Numbered from the stretch's first letter, positions 27,515 to 36,221 are shown. The stretch is DNA of 64,000 bases from an uncultured Pontibacter sp. (GCF_947495565.1 NZ_CANLZM010000004.1:186001-250000); one strand, 5' to 3'. The notes: generated by a model not told the origin, from the sequence alone. Translations and numbers: made by a program.

Positions 27515-27790
27515 TTATTTACGGATACCCAGCTCGCTAATAATAGCTCTGTATCTTTCAATATCATTTTTCTGGAGATAGTTCAGAAGTCTTCTTCTTT
27601 TACCTACCAGTTTCAAAAGACCAAGACGTGTGCTAAAGTCTTTTTTGTGAGTTTTCAGGTGCCCGGTTAGGTCCGCGATACGTGTCGTGAACAGCGCTAT
27701 CTGAGCCTCAGGAGAACCTGTATCAGATTTTGACTTGTTGAAACCGTGCTTTTCGAAAATCTCTTGTTTCGCTTCAGTGGTTAATCTCAT
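27515..27790 (-). CDS. rpsO: 30S ribosomal protein S15
   Basis: 91 residues, four-helix S15 fold. [35 protein letters not shown] and RRRLLNYL match the rRNA-binding surface of S15, which nucleates the central domain of the small subunit. Divergence from the family is slight. Transcribed toward pnp. Confidence 0.97.
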   Translation of the reverse strand: MRLTTEAKQEIFEKHGFNKSKSDTGSPEAQIALFTTRIADLTGHLKTHKKDFSTRLGLLKLVGKRRRLLNYLQKNDIERYRAIISELGIRK

Positions 27791-27840
27791 CGTAAAAATA
27801 TCAATCTGTTTTTATCTTGCAAAGCTTGCTATACAAGCCA

Positions 27841-27848
27841 CAAAGGTA
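27841..27848 (-). promoter_or_regulatory. -7 promoter element of rpsO
   Basis: Minus strand TACCTTTG (TAnnTTTG), about 50 bases upstream of the rpsO ATG. A TTTG stands only 15 bases further upstream, which is short of the usual spacing. Confidence 0.45.
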
Positions 27849-27899
27849 TATAATTTACTTTTACAAAAAAAACTTTTGCCAAATCTTTATATAGTGGTT

Positions 27900-29312
27900 T
27901 TACAGTTTATTACGCCGGAGGCGCGCCATCAGCTTTCGCCAGAAGTCCATTTCAAGTAAACTTGAGTCGCTGCGGGCCTGGTAAAGAAAGAATAAACCAA
28001 TAGGAAGAAGTATAAAATTTGCGGCCCACATGCCTGCCCCTACCGACACAAGTCCCTCTCGCGCCCACTTTTCGCCAAGTATGGTCATTACATACATGGT
28101 TATAAAGAAGATGATTGAGATGACAACAGGAACTCCTAAACCGCCTTTTTTGATAATAGCACCCAATGGGGCCCCAATCAGGAACATGACAATGATGGAA
28201 GCCGACTGAGTATACTTGCGCCAAATCTCTACTTCATAGTTATTCGCCTCTCGCAGGGTGGAGCGCACCCGCTCTACATAGCTACCTGTAAAGCTTTTTA
28301 TGTTGCGCGCCTTATTTGTAGCCAGCACCAGTATTTCCGGGGTTGGCTCTGGTAACTCACGCTCTAACTTCTTGCCCATTAAACGCAGACCGTTCTTCAC
28401 CTGGCCAGTATCTGCTTTAAAGTACATGTAAAAAGGATCAACGTTTGGGGCATATAGCTGCTGCTCACGCTGGCTATGGTTGCGCAAAGAGTCAGTCACC
28501 ACGTTCAGCTCACTGATGTTTTTCATCATCTTGTTATCTGAAAACAGCTCTTCGCGGGTGCGGTCGAAGTTAAAGGATGCCATACTTAGCATCAGCTTAC
28601 TCTTTTCAAACTCCTGCCTTACAAACTGTTCGTTGGAGCTACGAAAGGAGGAATTGTTCTGATCGACATAGGTATTACCGCGAAACAGCTCCAGAACCAG
28701 GTAAGAATCGTTGTAATCCATGTACATCTCTCCGGAGTCCGCCAAAATCACAGTGGTATTGGTGCCGCCTTTCGTATGGTCATAGATCATCACTTCGCGC
28801 AGGCTTTGACCGTCGTTCAGCTTTTCGTTTACTTTTATACTATAACCTGGGATACCATTATAAAACGCACCTTCCTTGAAATTCATAGCGGGCTTTTTCT
28901 GCCGAATATCCCAAAGAAGGCTATAGGCCTTAAGGTTTGCCTTAGGCACAACCATGTTATTGAAGAAGAAGGCTCCTACGGTGATTAGGCCCACCACGAT
29001 CAGGACAGGTCTCAGAATACGGGTGAGCGCAATGCCGGATGTTTTAATGGCAGTCAGCTCATGGTGCTCCCCCAAAGATCCAAAAGTCATAAGAGAGGAC
29101 AGCAGCACAGCTAATGGCAGAGCCACCGGCGCCATGTTAATACTGAAATAGAAAAGGAGTTCACCAAAAACCTCTGAGCCCAGGTCTTTACCAACCAGCT
29201 CGTCAAGGTACTTTAGCATGTACTGGGTGAGCAGTATAAACTCCACCACAGCAAATGTCAGTAAAAAAGGGCCAAAAAACTCCCTGAGTATTAGCTTATC
29301 AAGTTTCTTCAT
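27900..29312 (-). CDS. LptF/LptG-family lipopolysaccharide export permease
   Basis: 470 residues from the ATG at 29312. Helices at about 12-35, 52-75 and 100-120, a large periplasmic domain (about 125-365), and three C-terminal helices (about 370-460) make the YjgP/YjgQ topology. LILREFFGPFLLTF near the start and the SGIALTRILRPVLI coupling segment are typical. It forms the transmembrane part of the LptB2FG transporter moving LPS from the inner membrane. Only one such gene is here; in Bacteroidota the partners are often elsewhere. Confidence 0.9.
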   Translation of the reverse strand: MKKLDKLILREFFGPFLLTFAVVEFILLTQYMLKYLDELVGKDLGSEVFGELLFYFSINMAPVALPLAVLLSSLMTFGSLGEHHELTAIKTSGIALTRILRPVLIVVGLITVGAFFFNNMVVPKANLKAYSLLWDIRQKKPAMNFKEGAFYNGIPGYSIKVNEKLNDGQSLREVMIYDHTKGGTNTTVILADSGEMYMDYNDSYLVLELFRGNTYVDQNNSSFRSSNEQFVRQEFEKSKLMLSMASFNFDRTREELFSDNKMMKNISELNVVTDSLRNHSQREQQLYAPNVDPFYMYFKADTGQVKNGLRLMGKKLERELPEPTPEILVLATNKARNIKSFTGSYVERVRSTLREANNYEVEIWRKYTQSASIIVMFLIGAPLGAIIKKGGLGVPVVISIIFFITMYVMTILGEKWAREGLVSVGAGMWAANFILLPIGLFFLYQARSDSSLLEMDFWRKLMARLRRNKL

Positions 29313-29410
29313 GCGCAAAAAATGAGCAGCTGCTACCGTGGGGCAGCCACTTTAACCATGCTTTAGGAAGCAATTACCGTGCAAAGATAAGCTTTACTCC
29401 TGCAAAGATG

Positions 29411-29815
29411 CTAACCTCCTACTATTTCCCGCAGATTTTGCAGCAGATTGTCCCATAGTTCTTCTAATTCTTCCTGACTGTCTTCATTAGAGTAATCTAC
29501 AACTTTAAGAAATTGTTCCTGCGTAAGCTCACTGCTCTCTATCTGGAAATCAATGTAAGGCGCATCAGGCAAATGTTTTCTATCTTCCGACAGGAAAAGA
29601 AAGCGCACGGAGCGGTTTGTGCGGTGGCCTGTCATTTCAGCGAAATGGTTGCGGCCGTCCCAAATGAAATTAAATATATTGTCTTCATTCAGCTTGGCAT
29701 CGTCGCAGAACCACTGCGAAAGACCGCCGGGAGTGCTCAGGTACGGATAAAGCAGTTTAGCGGAGGCGTTAATAGGGTACTCCCGCACAAATTTCAACTT
29801 CGTATCTCTAGTCAT
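29411..29815 (-). CDS. START-like domain protein
   Basis: 134 residues; a compact SRPBCC/START-like fold: KFVREYPINASAKLLYPYLSTPGGLSQWF, then FNFIWDGRNHFAEM, and a helical C-terminus. This short form is widespread in Bacteroidota and has no defined ligand. No signal peptide, so cytoplasmic. About 100 bases upstream of the LptF/G-type gene on the same strand, hence likely co-transcribed. Confidence 0.8.
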   Translation of the reverse strand: MTRDTKLKFVREYPINASAKLLYPYLSTPGGLSQWFCDDAKLNEDNIFNFIWDGRNHFAEMTGHRTNRSVRFLFLSEDRKHLPDAPYIDFQIESSELTQEQFLKVVDYSNEDSQEELEELWDNLLQNLREIVGG

Positions 29816-29906
29816 AGGGGTATTGTAAGTGTCTGAGTAAGTATAGTATTAATTCTTCAAATTACATATATCTGAAAAATAAAATATTTTTTTTCAGAAG
29901 ATATGC

Positions 29907-29938
29907 TTGCATATTTGAAAACAATTCCGCTATATTTG
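29907..29938 (+). promoter_or_regulatory. promoter of the tRNA-Met gene
   Basis: TTG (29907-29909), 21-nt spacer, TATATTTG (29931-29938), 11 bases before the tRNA 5' end. Confidence 0.65.
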
Positions 29939-29949
29939 CACCACAATTC

Positions 29950-30023
29950 GGCGGGGTAGCTCAGATGGTTAGAGCGCAGGATTCATAACCCTGAGGTCGG
30001 CAGTTCGATTCTGCTCCCCGCTA
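29950..30023 (+). tRNA. tRNA-Met (anticodon CAT)
   Basis: Cloverleaf can be drawn: acceptor 29950-29956 with 30016-30022 (G-U at the first pair), D arm GCTC/GAGC, anticodon loop TTCATAA with CAT at 29984-29986, T arm GGCAG/CTGCT with TTCGATT loop. No CCA encoded. CAT could also mean tRNA-Ile2 after lysidine modification or an initiator, but the general form suits an elongator Met tRNA. Confidence 0.9.
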
Positions 30024-30030
30024 CTTAAAT

Positions 30031-30069
30031 AAAAAGGCTTGCAGATTTTAAATCCGCGAGCCTTTTTTG
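30031..30069 (+). terminator. terminator of the tRNA gene
   Basis: AAAAAGGCTTGC...GCGAGCCTTTTTT hairpin with T tract; one mismatch in the stem. Confidence 0.8.
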
Positions 30070-30149
30070 GTTTACACCCCCTCCCACTTTTATCACCCTC
30101 ACAAAACAATGCTTCAATAGATTTTCTTACACTATAAATTCAGCATATA

Positions 30150-30189
30150 AACACACAAAGCCATACTTTAAAGTATGGCTTTGTGTGTT
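30150..30189. terminator. 40-bp loopless palindrome, terminator of small lipoprotein gene
   Basis: Arms 30150-30169 and 30170-30189 are perfect complements with no spacer; the centre is CATACTTTAAAGTATG. It stands 43 bases beyond the stop of the minus-strand lipoprotein gene. Confidence 0.65.
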
Positions 30190-30231
30190 TCCCCCTTTGG
30201 CAGTCCTTAACCTACCGCCACTATACTTAAA

Positions 30232-30381
30232 TTATTTTCGTGCACGATCCTTCAAAAAAGTCGGCTTATTAATAGGCTCAGTTTTGTTACTTGAATATGC
30301 TGGACAGTATGTTTTCTGGCAAGAAGACATGAATGCAACAACAAAAATGAAGAGAAGAAGCTTTGGTAAAAGTGTTTTCAT
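30232..30381 (-). CDS. small lipoprotein of 49 residues
   Basis: Minus-strand ATG at 30379-30381 to TAA at 30232-30234. MKTLLPKLLLFIFVVAFMSSC is a complete lipoprotein signal with lipobox MSSC. The mature part (CQKTYCPAYSSNKTEPINKP, then TFLKDRARK) is short and polar, with a CPAYSS motif I associate with small Bacteroidota lipoproteins. Probably anchored in the outer membrane; function unknown. The opposite-strand reading frame across it looks like a shadow. Confidence 0.75.
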   Translation of the reverse strand: MKTLLPKLLLFIFVVAFMSSCQKTYCPAYSSNKTEPINKPTFLKDRARK

Positions 30382-30795
30382 AAAATATGATTTTGTTAGC
30401 TTATATGTTTATTTGGTTGTTTTGAAACTTGTGAAAAACTTACTTTTCATACTTCCCATATGCTGTAAGTCATTTTATAAATGCAAATATATAAAGTTTA
30501 AAATCAATATTAATAGATATAATTAAATATTTAGATAGTAAAATACAAAGTGCAATTACTATATATCCACTGTTGTATATTAACCAATGTTACAACGATT
30601 TATTTATATTATTTTATCCAGCTAATATTTGAAGAAAGCAGGCTTTTAGGTAGTATGAGATAAGTTTAAGTCCACTATTTGTTTATCATCTACAAAATAT
30701 CGTATGCCGAAAGAACTACCTGAGGGTTTATATCTTCAAAAGCAATGCTGCGTAGAAAGCCTACTAAAGACAGAATTTGTATTAGGCACATAACT
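30382..30795. other. AT-rich intergenic region
   Basis: About 410 bases, strongly AT-rich, with no convincing gene. It must hold the divergent promoters of the small lipoprotein gene and the glucosidase gene, but no clear TAnnTTTG was placed. Confidence 0.4.
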
Positions 30796-32412
30796 ATGAA
30801 GCAAGATCAAAATTACCTTTGGTGGCAATCAGGCATAATTTACCAAGTATACCCCCGCTCCTTTCAAGATTCTGACGGTGATGGTGTGGGCGATCTGTGC
30901 GGCATTATCAGCCGGTTGGATTACCTGAAATGGCTAGGCATAACAGCTGTGTGGGTTTCCCCGATTTACCCTTCTCCTATGGCTGACTTCGGTTATGACA
31001 TCTCAGATTATTGCGGAATCCACCCCCTGTTCGGCACTATGGACGATTTTGACAAACTGCTGAAAGAGGTGCACAAACGCGACATGAAGCTTATACTTGA
31101 CTTGGTACCCAACCACACGTCACATAAGCATGCCTGGTTCGAAGAATCCCGGTCATCTAAGGATAGCCCCAAGCGTGACTGGTACATTTGGCAGGATGCC
31201 CAAGAAGACGGCTCAGAACCTAATAATTGGCTTAGTGTGTTTGGCGGCAGCGCCTGGGAATGGGATAAGCAGACGGAGCAGTACTATTACCACGCCTTTC
31301 TGAAAGAGCAGCCGGATCTTAACTGGAGAAACCCGGAAGTGCAGCAGGCTATGTTTGATGTCATGCGCTTTTGGCTTGACAAAGGTGTAGACGGATTTAG
31401 GGTAGATGTAATGTGGCACATGATCAAGGACGAGAAACTGCGCGACAACCCCGCTAACCCTGACTATAAAGCGCACCAGGCCACCTATGAGCAGCTAATT
31501 CCGGCCTATTCTACAGACCAGCCCGAAATACACAACATTGTAGCGAAAATGCGCGAGGTAACAGATGCGTACGAGGAGCGTGTGCTTATCGGTGAGATAT
31601 ACTTACCAGTTCATAGGTTAGTGACCTATTATGGCCAGAACAACAACGGAGCGCACCTGCCTTTCAATTTTACACTGATAACTTTAGACTGGGATGCGCG
31701 GAGCATCAGCTCGCATGTGGATGAATATGAGGGTGCACTACCTGAAGGAGGATGGCCCAACTGGGTAATCGGTAACCACGACCAACCACGCATAACCAGC
31801 AGAATAGGTCGGGAACAAGCAAAAGTGGCAGCCATGCTCCTGCTAACGCTGCGCGGCACACCTACTTTATACTATGGAGATGAGTTAGGCATGCGCGATG
31901 TGCCAATTCCCGCCGACAGGATACAAGACCCGCAAGGCTTGAATATGCCAGACAAAGACCTTAGCCGAGACCCCGCCCGAACACCCATGCAATGGAGTGA
32001 AAAGGATTATGCCGGCTTTACCACAACTGAACCTTGGCTCCCGCTGCCGAATAATTACCAGCGAGTTAATGTAGAAGTACAAAAAGAGGATCAGTACTCT
32101 ATGCTCTCGTTTTACAGGCGCTTGATTAAACTGCGCCAGCAAGAACCAGCCTTACATGTTGGGGATTACCAACCTGTTATCACAAGCGGCCCGTTAGTAG
32201 CTTATACACGGGAGAAAGATGGCAAGAAATTTATGGTGGTATTAAATCTGAGCCATAAGCCTTGTACCTTAAAAGAAGAACACCAACACTATACAGGCAA
32301 AGTTGTATTAGCCACAGACCCTGAGCGTGAAGGAGAAGCAGTAAAAGGCAGTTTTAACCTGTATGGTGATGAAGGTATACTTGTTGAATTAGCGAAAAGT
32401 ATGGCTTATTAA
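30796..32412 (+). CDS. GH13 alpha-glucosidase / oligo-1,6-glucosidase
   Basis: 538 residues from the ATG at 30796; no signal peptide, so cytoplasmic. YLWWQSGIIYQVYPRSFQD.DGDGVGD is the start of GH13 alpha-glucosidases. Catalytic residues: Asp 204 in GFRVDV, Glu 267 in IGEIY, Asp 329 in GNHDQPR. The GVGDLCGI loop and DFGYDISDY are typical of maltase/isomaltase-type enzymes. It hydrolyses imported malto- or isomalto-oligosaccharides. An IS3 element begins about 45 bases after the stop, so any original terminator may be lost. Confidence 0.92.
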   Translation: MKQDQNYLWWQSGIIYQVYPRSFQDSDGDGVGDLCGIISRLDYLKWLGITAVWVSPIYPSPMADFGYDISDYCGIHPLFGTMDDFDKLLKEVHKRDMKLILDLVPNHTSHKHAWFEESRSSKDSPKRDWYIWQDAQEDGSEPNNWLSVFGGSAWEWDKQTEQYYYHAFLKEQPDLNWRNPEVQQAMFDVMRFWLDKGVDGFRVDVMWHMIKDEKLRDNPANPDYKAHQATYEQLIPAYSTDQPEIHNIVAKMREVTDAYEERVLIGEIYLPVHRLVTYYGQNNNGAHLPFNFTLITLDWDARSISSHVDEYEGALPEGGWPNWVIGNHDQPRITSRIGREQAKVAAMLLLTLRGTPTLYYGDELGMRDVPIPADRIQDPQGLNMPDKDLSRDPARTPMQWSEKDYAGFTTTEPWLPLPNNYQRVNVEVQKEDQYSMLSFYRRLIKLRQQEPALHVGDYQPVITSGPLVAYTREKDGKKFMVVLNLSHKPCTLKEEHQHYTGKVVLATDPEREGEAVKGSFNLYGDEGILVELAKSMAY

Positions 32413-32456
32413 TTTTAGATCAAATTGAGAAAAAAACCTTAATTTAAAACCAGAAC

Positions 32457-32486
32457 CCGTCCTAAAATAGGTTGACAGGTTTTACG
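32457..32486. repeat. left inverted repeat of the IS
   Basis: CGTCCTAAAATAGGTTGACA and following TTTA match, inward, the other end with a few differences. Confidence 0.65.
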
Positions 32487-33360
32487 ATGATTTTAGAGAA
32501 CCTGTGAGCAGCTGCTCACAGGTTTTTTCATGTACCTGCTGTGGTGTGAGCATCTTCAGGCTCAGGTGAGGCCTTCGGGTATTGTAGCTTTCCACCGCCT
32601 GTTTTACGAGCACTTCCAGTTCCTGCCCACTATTGCAGTTGTGGAATAAAAATTCTTCTTTGAGTATGCCGTTCATGCGTTCAGCCAACGCGTTCTGGTA
32701 GCAGTCATAGCCATCGGTCATCGAGCAGCTCACCTGATGTTTCTTCAGGATTTGTTGGTAGTTATGGGAGCAGTACTGCAGCCCGCGGTCCGAGTGGTGT
32801 ATGAGTGGCAGGCAAGTCATGCGCCCTTTGATGACCATCTTCAGGGCCCTGCCCACGCTCTCGGCGCCCAGGTCATCACTCAGGGCATAGCCCATGATGC
32901 GCCGGCTGAAGGCGTCGGTGACCAGGGAGAGGTAATGGTTGCGCTCCTGGCTCTTGACATAGGTGATGTCAGAGAAAAAAACCTGCTCGGAGCGCTCGAC
33001 GGCTAGCCCCTTGACCAGGTTAGGGTATTTCCTGAGCCAGTGTTTGGAGTCGGTGGTCCTGGTGTAGCTGCGGCGGGGAGAGATAAGCAGGTTCTCGGCC
33101 CGCAGATGGGCAAACAGGCCATCCCGGCCCAGCTTGATGCCCAGCTCCTGCAACTTGCCTGAGAGCAGGTAGTGCAGCTTTCTGGTACCTAGCCGCGGCA
33201 GCCCCCGGCGCACCTCCTGCACCAGCTCCCGCACAGGGGCCAGCTGGGCTGCCCGCCTCTTCTGCCGCGCCCTTGACTGGTAGAGTGACTGCCTGCTGCA
33301 CCCGAACAAAGAAGAGAGACGCGCCAGGCTCACGCCCCCCTCTTGCTGGAAGATCCACAT
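32482..33360 (-). CDS. IS3-family transposase OrfB (rve integrase core)
   Basis: 292 residues. DDE triad: Asp 131 (FFSDITYV), Asp 191 (IHHSDRGLQY) and Glu 227 (LAERMNG), with 59 and 35 residues between, the IS3 spacing. The N-terminal part has the HTH_21 segment (PRLGTRKLHYLL). Complete at both ends, so probably functional. Its ATG lies in the +1 frame relative to OrfA. Translation could be independent from this ATG or depend on frameshifting near the A-run at about 33378-33383. Confidence 0.92.
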   Translation of the reverse strand: MWIFQQEGGVSLARLSSLFGCSRQSLYQSRARQKRRAAQLAPVRELVQEVRRGLPRLGTRKLHYLLSGKLQELGIKLGRDGLFAHLRAENLLISPRRSYTRTTDSKHWLRKYPNLVKGLAVERSEQVFFSDITYVKSQERNHYLSLVTDAFSRRIMGYALSDDLGAESVGRALKMVIKGRMTCLPLIHHSDRGLQYCSHNYQQILKKHQVSCSMTDGYDCYQNALAERMNGILKEEFLFHNCNSGQELEVLVKQAVESYNTRRPHLSLKMLTPQQVHEKTCEQLLTGSLKSS

Positions 33361-33742
33361 TGTTCGGGTAAGGGCTTTTTTGCCAGCTTGTGGCCACCTG
33401 CTGCTCGATGGTTTGAAGGGTCTTCTCCAGCACCTTGTTCCTGAGGCGCTCGTCGGAGAGCTCGCGCTCCAGGCGCTTGATCTTTTGGGCTGGGGTCTCG
33501 GCTTTCATCATGCGTGTGTGTATACCGGGATAATGCCAATCCAGCCGGCCGTGTTTCCTGAGCCACACCAAAACCGTGGAGCGCCCCTGGATGCCGTAGT
33601 GGCGCTGGGCCTGCTTGTAAGTCATCTCGCCTTCTTCAACCTGCCTGACAACAGCCAGCTTAAAGCCTAGCGGGTAGTCCCGACTCGTGCGCCTGCTGCG
33701 CCCTGCTGCTTCTTTTCCTTTCATAAGTCTAAATAGTGTCAA
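33020..33742 (-). CDS. IS3-family transposase OrfA (DNA-binding part)
   Basis: The frame is open for 240 codons from the ATG at 33742. Only the first 120 or so look real: helix-turn-helix (DYPLGFKLAVVRQVEEGEMTYKQAQRHYG), then a leucine-zipper-like coil (KIKRLERELSDERLRNKVLEKTL). The remainder overlaps OrfB and has the Gly/Ala/Pro content of a GC-rich shadow. OrfA binds the terminal repeats. The true C-terminus is therefore uncertain. Confidence 0.75.
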   Translation of the reverse strand: MTLFRLMKGKEAAGRSRRTSRDYPLGFKLAVVRQVEEGEMTYKQAQRHYGIQGRSTVLVWLRKHGRLDWHYPGIHTRMMKAETPAQKIKRLERELSDERLRNKVLEKTLQTIEQQVATSWQKSPYPNNVDLPARGGREPGASLFFVRVQQAVTLPVKGAAEEAGSPAGPCAGAGAGGAPGAAAARYQKAALPALRQVAGAGHQAGPGWPVCPSAGREPAYLSPPQLHQDHRLQTLAQEIP

Positions 33743-33762
33743 CTTATTTCAGAACGACTCAC
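33733..33762. repeat. right inverted repeat of the IS
   Basis: Read inward: CGTTCTGAAATAAGTTGACA then TTTA, matching the left end with about three differences in 20. Confidence 0.65.
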
Positions 33763-33886
33763 CATACTTACATAAGGCAAGCCTGCTTAACGGTACCTTT
33801 TTATTCAAAAAAATTCCATCAGCTGCAGGTAGAGTCGATGGATAAGTATGGCAGCCCGATTTAAAAGTGATCTTAGATACCATGAA

Positions 33887-33923
33887 ACAACGCCCCTTAG
33901 AGTTATGCTCTAAGGGGCGTTGT
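33887..33923 (-). terminator. terminator of the ABC-F gene
   Basis: Perfect 16-bp stem (33887-33902 with 33908-33923), loop TTATG; TATACTT follows at 33925-33931. Confidence 0.8.
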
Positions 33924-33941
33924 CTATACTTTTAAAGAAGT

Positions 33942-35870
33942 CTAATCAGCCATTTTAGTCTCAAGCTCTTCAGCCTCTAGCATCAGCTTTTCCCATTCTT
34001 CCTGCTTCTCATCCAGTTGCATTCTGATTTTATCGAATTCAGATGTGGCTTTCTGAAGCTTTTCTACATCGCCGAACACTTGTGGGTCTGCCAGTTGTTT
34101 TTCCTGGGCGGCTAACTTTTGCTCCAGTTTCTGCACCTCCTTTTCAACCTCGTTCACTTGCCTGTTAACCTGCTTTAGTTGGTTAGAGAGTTGCGTGTAT
34201 TCGCTTTTCTCACGCGGTTGCTTTTCTGCTTTTGGTGCTGCAGCAGTGTTTGCAACCTCTTTCTTAGATCCCTTCTCGCGCTTCTCCTGCCAGGCCTCAT
34301 ACTCATGGTAAGTTCCCGGATACTCCTTCAGCTGATAATCTTCAATGTACCAAATCTTGGTCGCCACGTTCTCTACAAAATAGCGGTCGTGCGAAATCAC
34401 CACAAAAGTACCTTCATACTGCTCCAGCGCCTGAATCAGGATATTAACCGACTGCATATCCAGGTGGTTAGTCGGTTCGTCCAGCATCAGGAAGTTAGCC
34501 TCCGAAATTAGTGTTTTAGCCAGCGCCACACGACTTTTCTCACCACCCGACAGCACTTTTATTTTTTTAAACACTTCATCTCCCGTGAACAGGAAAGAGC
34601 CAAGCAGGGACCTGAGCTCCATCTCAGACTTTTTGGAGCCAGCCTGCTGCAGCTCAGACAGCATATCATTCTCAACATTTAAGGACTCCAGCTGGTGCTG
34701 CGCATAGAATGAAAGTATAACATTATGGCCTAATTCGCGCTTTCCGTTTACAGGCTCGGTGCCGGCTATAATGCGCAGCAGCGTAGACTTACCTTTACCG
34801 TTTGCGCCCACTAAGGCCACTTTATCTCCACGCTCAATATGCACGTTGGTTTCCCGGAAAATGACTTTGTTCCCGTAAGCCTTGCTCATGTGCTCTAAGC
34901 GCAGAATGTGCCGGCCGGGCTGCGTGTTAAACTTAAAGCTAAAGTTAACCTTTGCCGCATCAGGCGCCACATCATCAATACGATCCATACGGTCCAACAT
35001 TTTCTGACGGCTTTGTGCCTGCTTTGCCTTTGTTGCCTTCGCTTTGAAGCGCTCAATAAAACGCTCGGCCTGCCTGATCTGCGCCTGCTGGTTTTCAAAA
35101 GCACCTTTCTGAATCTCGTTACGCAGCTCCTTCTCCTCTACATAAAAGCTATAGTTGCCTGCGTATACATTCAGCTTCCCTCCAGATACCTCCACAATCA
35201 TGTTCGTTGTGCGGTCCAGGAACTCCCGATCATGCGACACAATCACGACTGCTCCCTCATAACGCTCCAAGTATGACTCCAGCCACTTTATTGAGGGTAA
35301 GTCCAGGTGGTTGGTAGGCTCATCGAGAAGCAGCAACGATGGCTTTTGGAGCAATATCTTAGCCAGCATAACACGCATGCGCCAGCCACCTGAGAAAGAA
35401 GCTAGCGGCTGCTGCAACTCTTCTGTGCTAAAACCAAGCCCTTCCAGAATCGCCTCAGCTTCGGCCTGCATCGTATAGCCGCCCAACGCCTCGAACCGCT
35501 CCTGCAGTGTGGCAAGTTTGTCTACCAGATTATCATGAAAATTATTCTCGAACTCCACCAGAACCCTGTCAATTTCATCCTGCAGGTGTATTGCCTCCCC
35601 GAAAGCCTGCATTGCCACCGAAAGTATACTTTCATGGGTTTCGTAGCTGAGCAAATCCTGGTTCAGGAACCCGATGCTGGTTTCCTTGCTCATCTGAATG
35701 CTGCCGCTATCCGGTTTATATTCGCCTACAATCAGGCGCAGCAGCGTAGACTTTCCGGTACCGTTAAGCCCAATCAGGCCGATTTTATCTTTTGGTTTAA
35801 TATGAAGGCTGGCATCCTCATACATGATGCGGCTGCCAAAGTGAAAGTTCAGGTTATTTATGGAAATCAT
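33942..35870 (-). CDS. ABC-F family ATP-binding protein
   Basis: 642 residues with two ATP-binding cassettes and no membrane segments. First cassette: Walker A GLNGTGKSTLL, signature LASFSGGWRMRV, Walker B LLLLDEPTNHLD. Linker with ERFIERFKAKATKAKQAQSRQ. Second cassette: GANGKGKSTLLR, KVLSGGEKSRVALAK, FLMLDEPTNHLD. C-terminal coiled coil from about 570. ABC-F proteins bind the ribosomal E site and resolve stalled or antibiotic-bound ribosomes. The subgroup (Uup-like versus resistance type) cannot be fixed by eye. Confidence 0.92.
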   Translation of the reverse strand: MISINNLNFHFGSRIMYEDASLHIKPKDKIGLIGLNGTGKSTLLRLIVGEYKPDSGSIQMSKETSIGFLNQDLLSYETHESILSVAMQAFGEAIHLQDEIDRVLVEFENNFHDNLVDKLATLQERFEALGGYTMQAEAEAILEGLGFSTEELQQPLASFSGGWRMRVMLAKILLQKPSLLLLDEPTNHLDLPSIKWLESYLERYEGAVVIVSHDREFLDRTTNMIVEVSGGKLNVYAGNYSFYVEEKELRNEIQKGAFENQQAQIRQAERFIERFKAKATKAKQAQSRQKMLDRMDRIDDVAPDAAKVNFSFKFNTQPGRHILRLEHMSKAYGNKVIFRETNVHIERGDKVALVGANGKGKSTLLRIIAGTEPVNGKRELGHNVILSFYAQHQLESLNVENDMLSELQQAGSKKSEMELRSLLGSFLFTGDEVFKKIKVLSGGEKSRVALAKTLISEANFLMLDEPTNHLDMQSVNILIQALEQYEGTFVVISHDRYFVENVATKIWYIEDYQLKEYPGTYHEYEAWQEKREKGSKKEVANTAAAPKAEKQPREKSEYTQLSNQLKQVNRQVNEVEKEVQKLEQKLAAQEKQLADPQVFGDVEKLQKATSEFDKIRMQLDEKQEEWEKLMLEAEELETKMAD

Positions 35871-36030
35871 TTGATCTGATATACTTTAAAAACCAAAGGT
35901 ACTTATTTTTACACGTGAGATAAAAACAACAACTTGCCTTAAATAGTGCTGCACCTTGCTTAAAGTCACCTCTGGCCTGTCTGTAGCAGAAATTTAGTGG
36001 CTGCAAATTGAATTACGGCGCAACAACCTC

Positions 36031-36038
36031 TACATTTG
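36031..36038 (+). promoter_or_regulatory. -7 promoter element TACATTTG
   Basis: Exact TAnnTTTG, with ATTG 20 bases upstream (36007-36010). It implies transcription from about 36045, 20 bases before a small ORF and 180 bases before the 2H phosphoesterase gene. Confidence 0.55.
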
Positions 36039-36057
36039 CATTTTTAAAGCGTTAAAG

Positions 36058-36114
36058 ATGCGTAACAGCCAGGCTAAGTCGTTAAAACGAATTAGTGAAT
36101 TAGCCAAAGTATAG
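36058..36114 (+). CDS. possible 18-residue leader peptide
   Basis: ATG to TAG, reading MRNSQAKSLKRISELAKV. It follows a good promoter element and lies in the long leader of the next gene. The last codons AAA GTA TAG are again the AAGTATA word. Could be chance; the rest of 35871-36221 has no gene. Confidence 0.25.
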   Translation: MRNSQAKSLKRISELAKV

Positions 36115-36221
36115 CTTTGGTTACTGGCTGGTAAACAATTATGCTTAGGGCTCGTTTAGATAATTTATGCGATCGCCGCGCCTGGTTAGGCGGGCAACAC
36201 CAGTACTGAAAGCTATACTAT

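Larger units (their letters stand above)
32456..33758 (-). mobile_element. IS3-family insertion sequence, about 1.3 kb
   Basis: Two transposase frames on the minus strand bounded by imperfect inverted repeats. The base composition is clearly more GC-rich than both flanks, which points to foreign origin. Exact ends are uncertain: the repeats are not perfect and no convincing target duplication could be fixed. The element separates the glucosidase gene from the ABC-F gene without breaking either. Confidence 0.85.

Noticed and set aside
30185..30526. 113-residue plus-strand frame
   Set aside because: It is the reverse of the small lipoprotein gene and its terminator; Lys/Ile-rich end in AT-rich DNA has no protein-like pattern.
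33330..33566. third-frame ORF inside the IS
   Set aside because: GC-rich shadow; could only matter as a -1 frameshift tail of OrfA.
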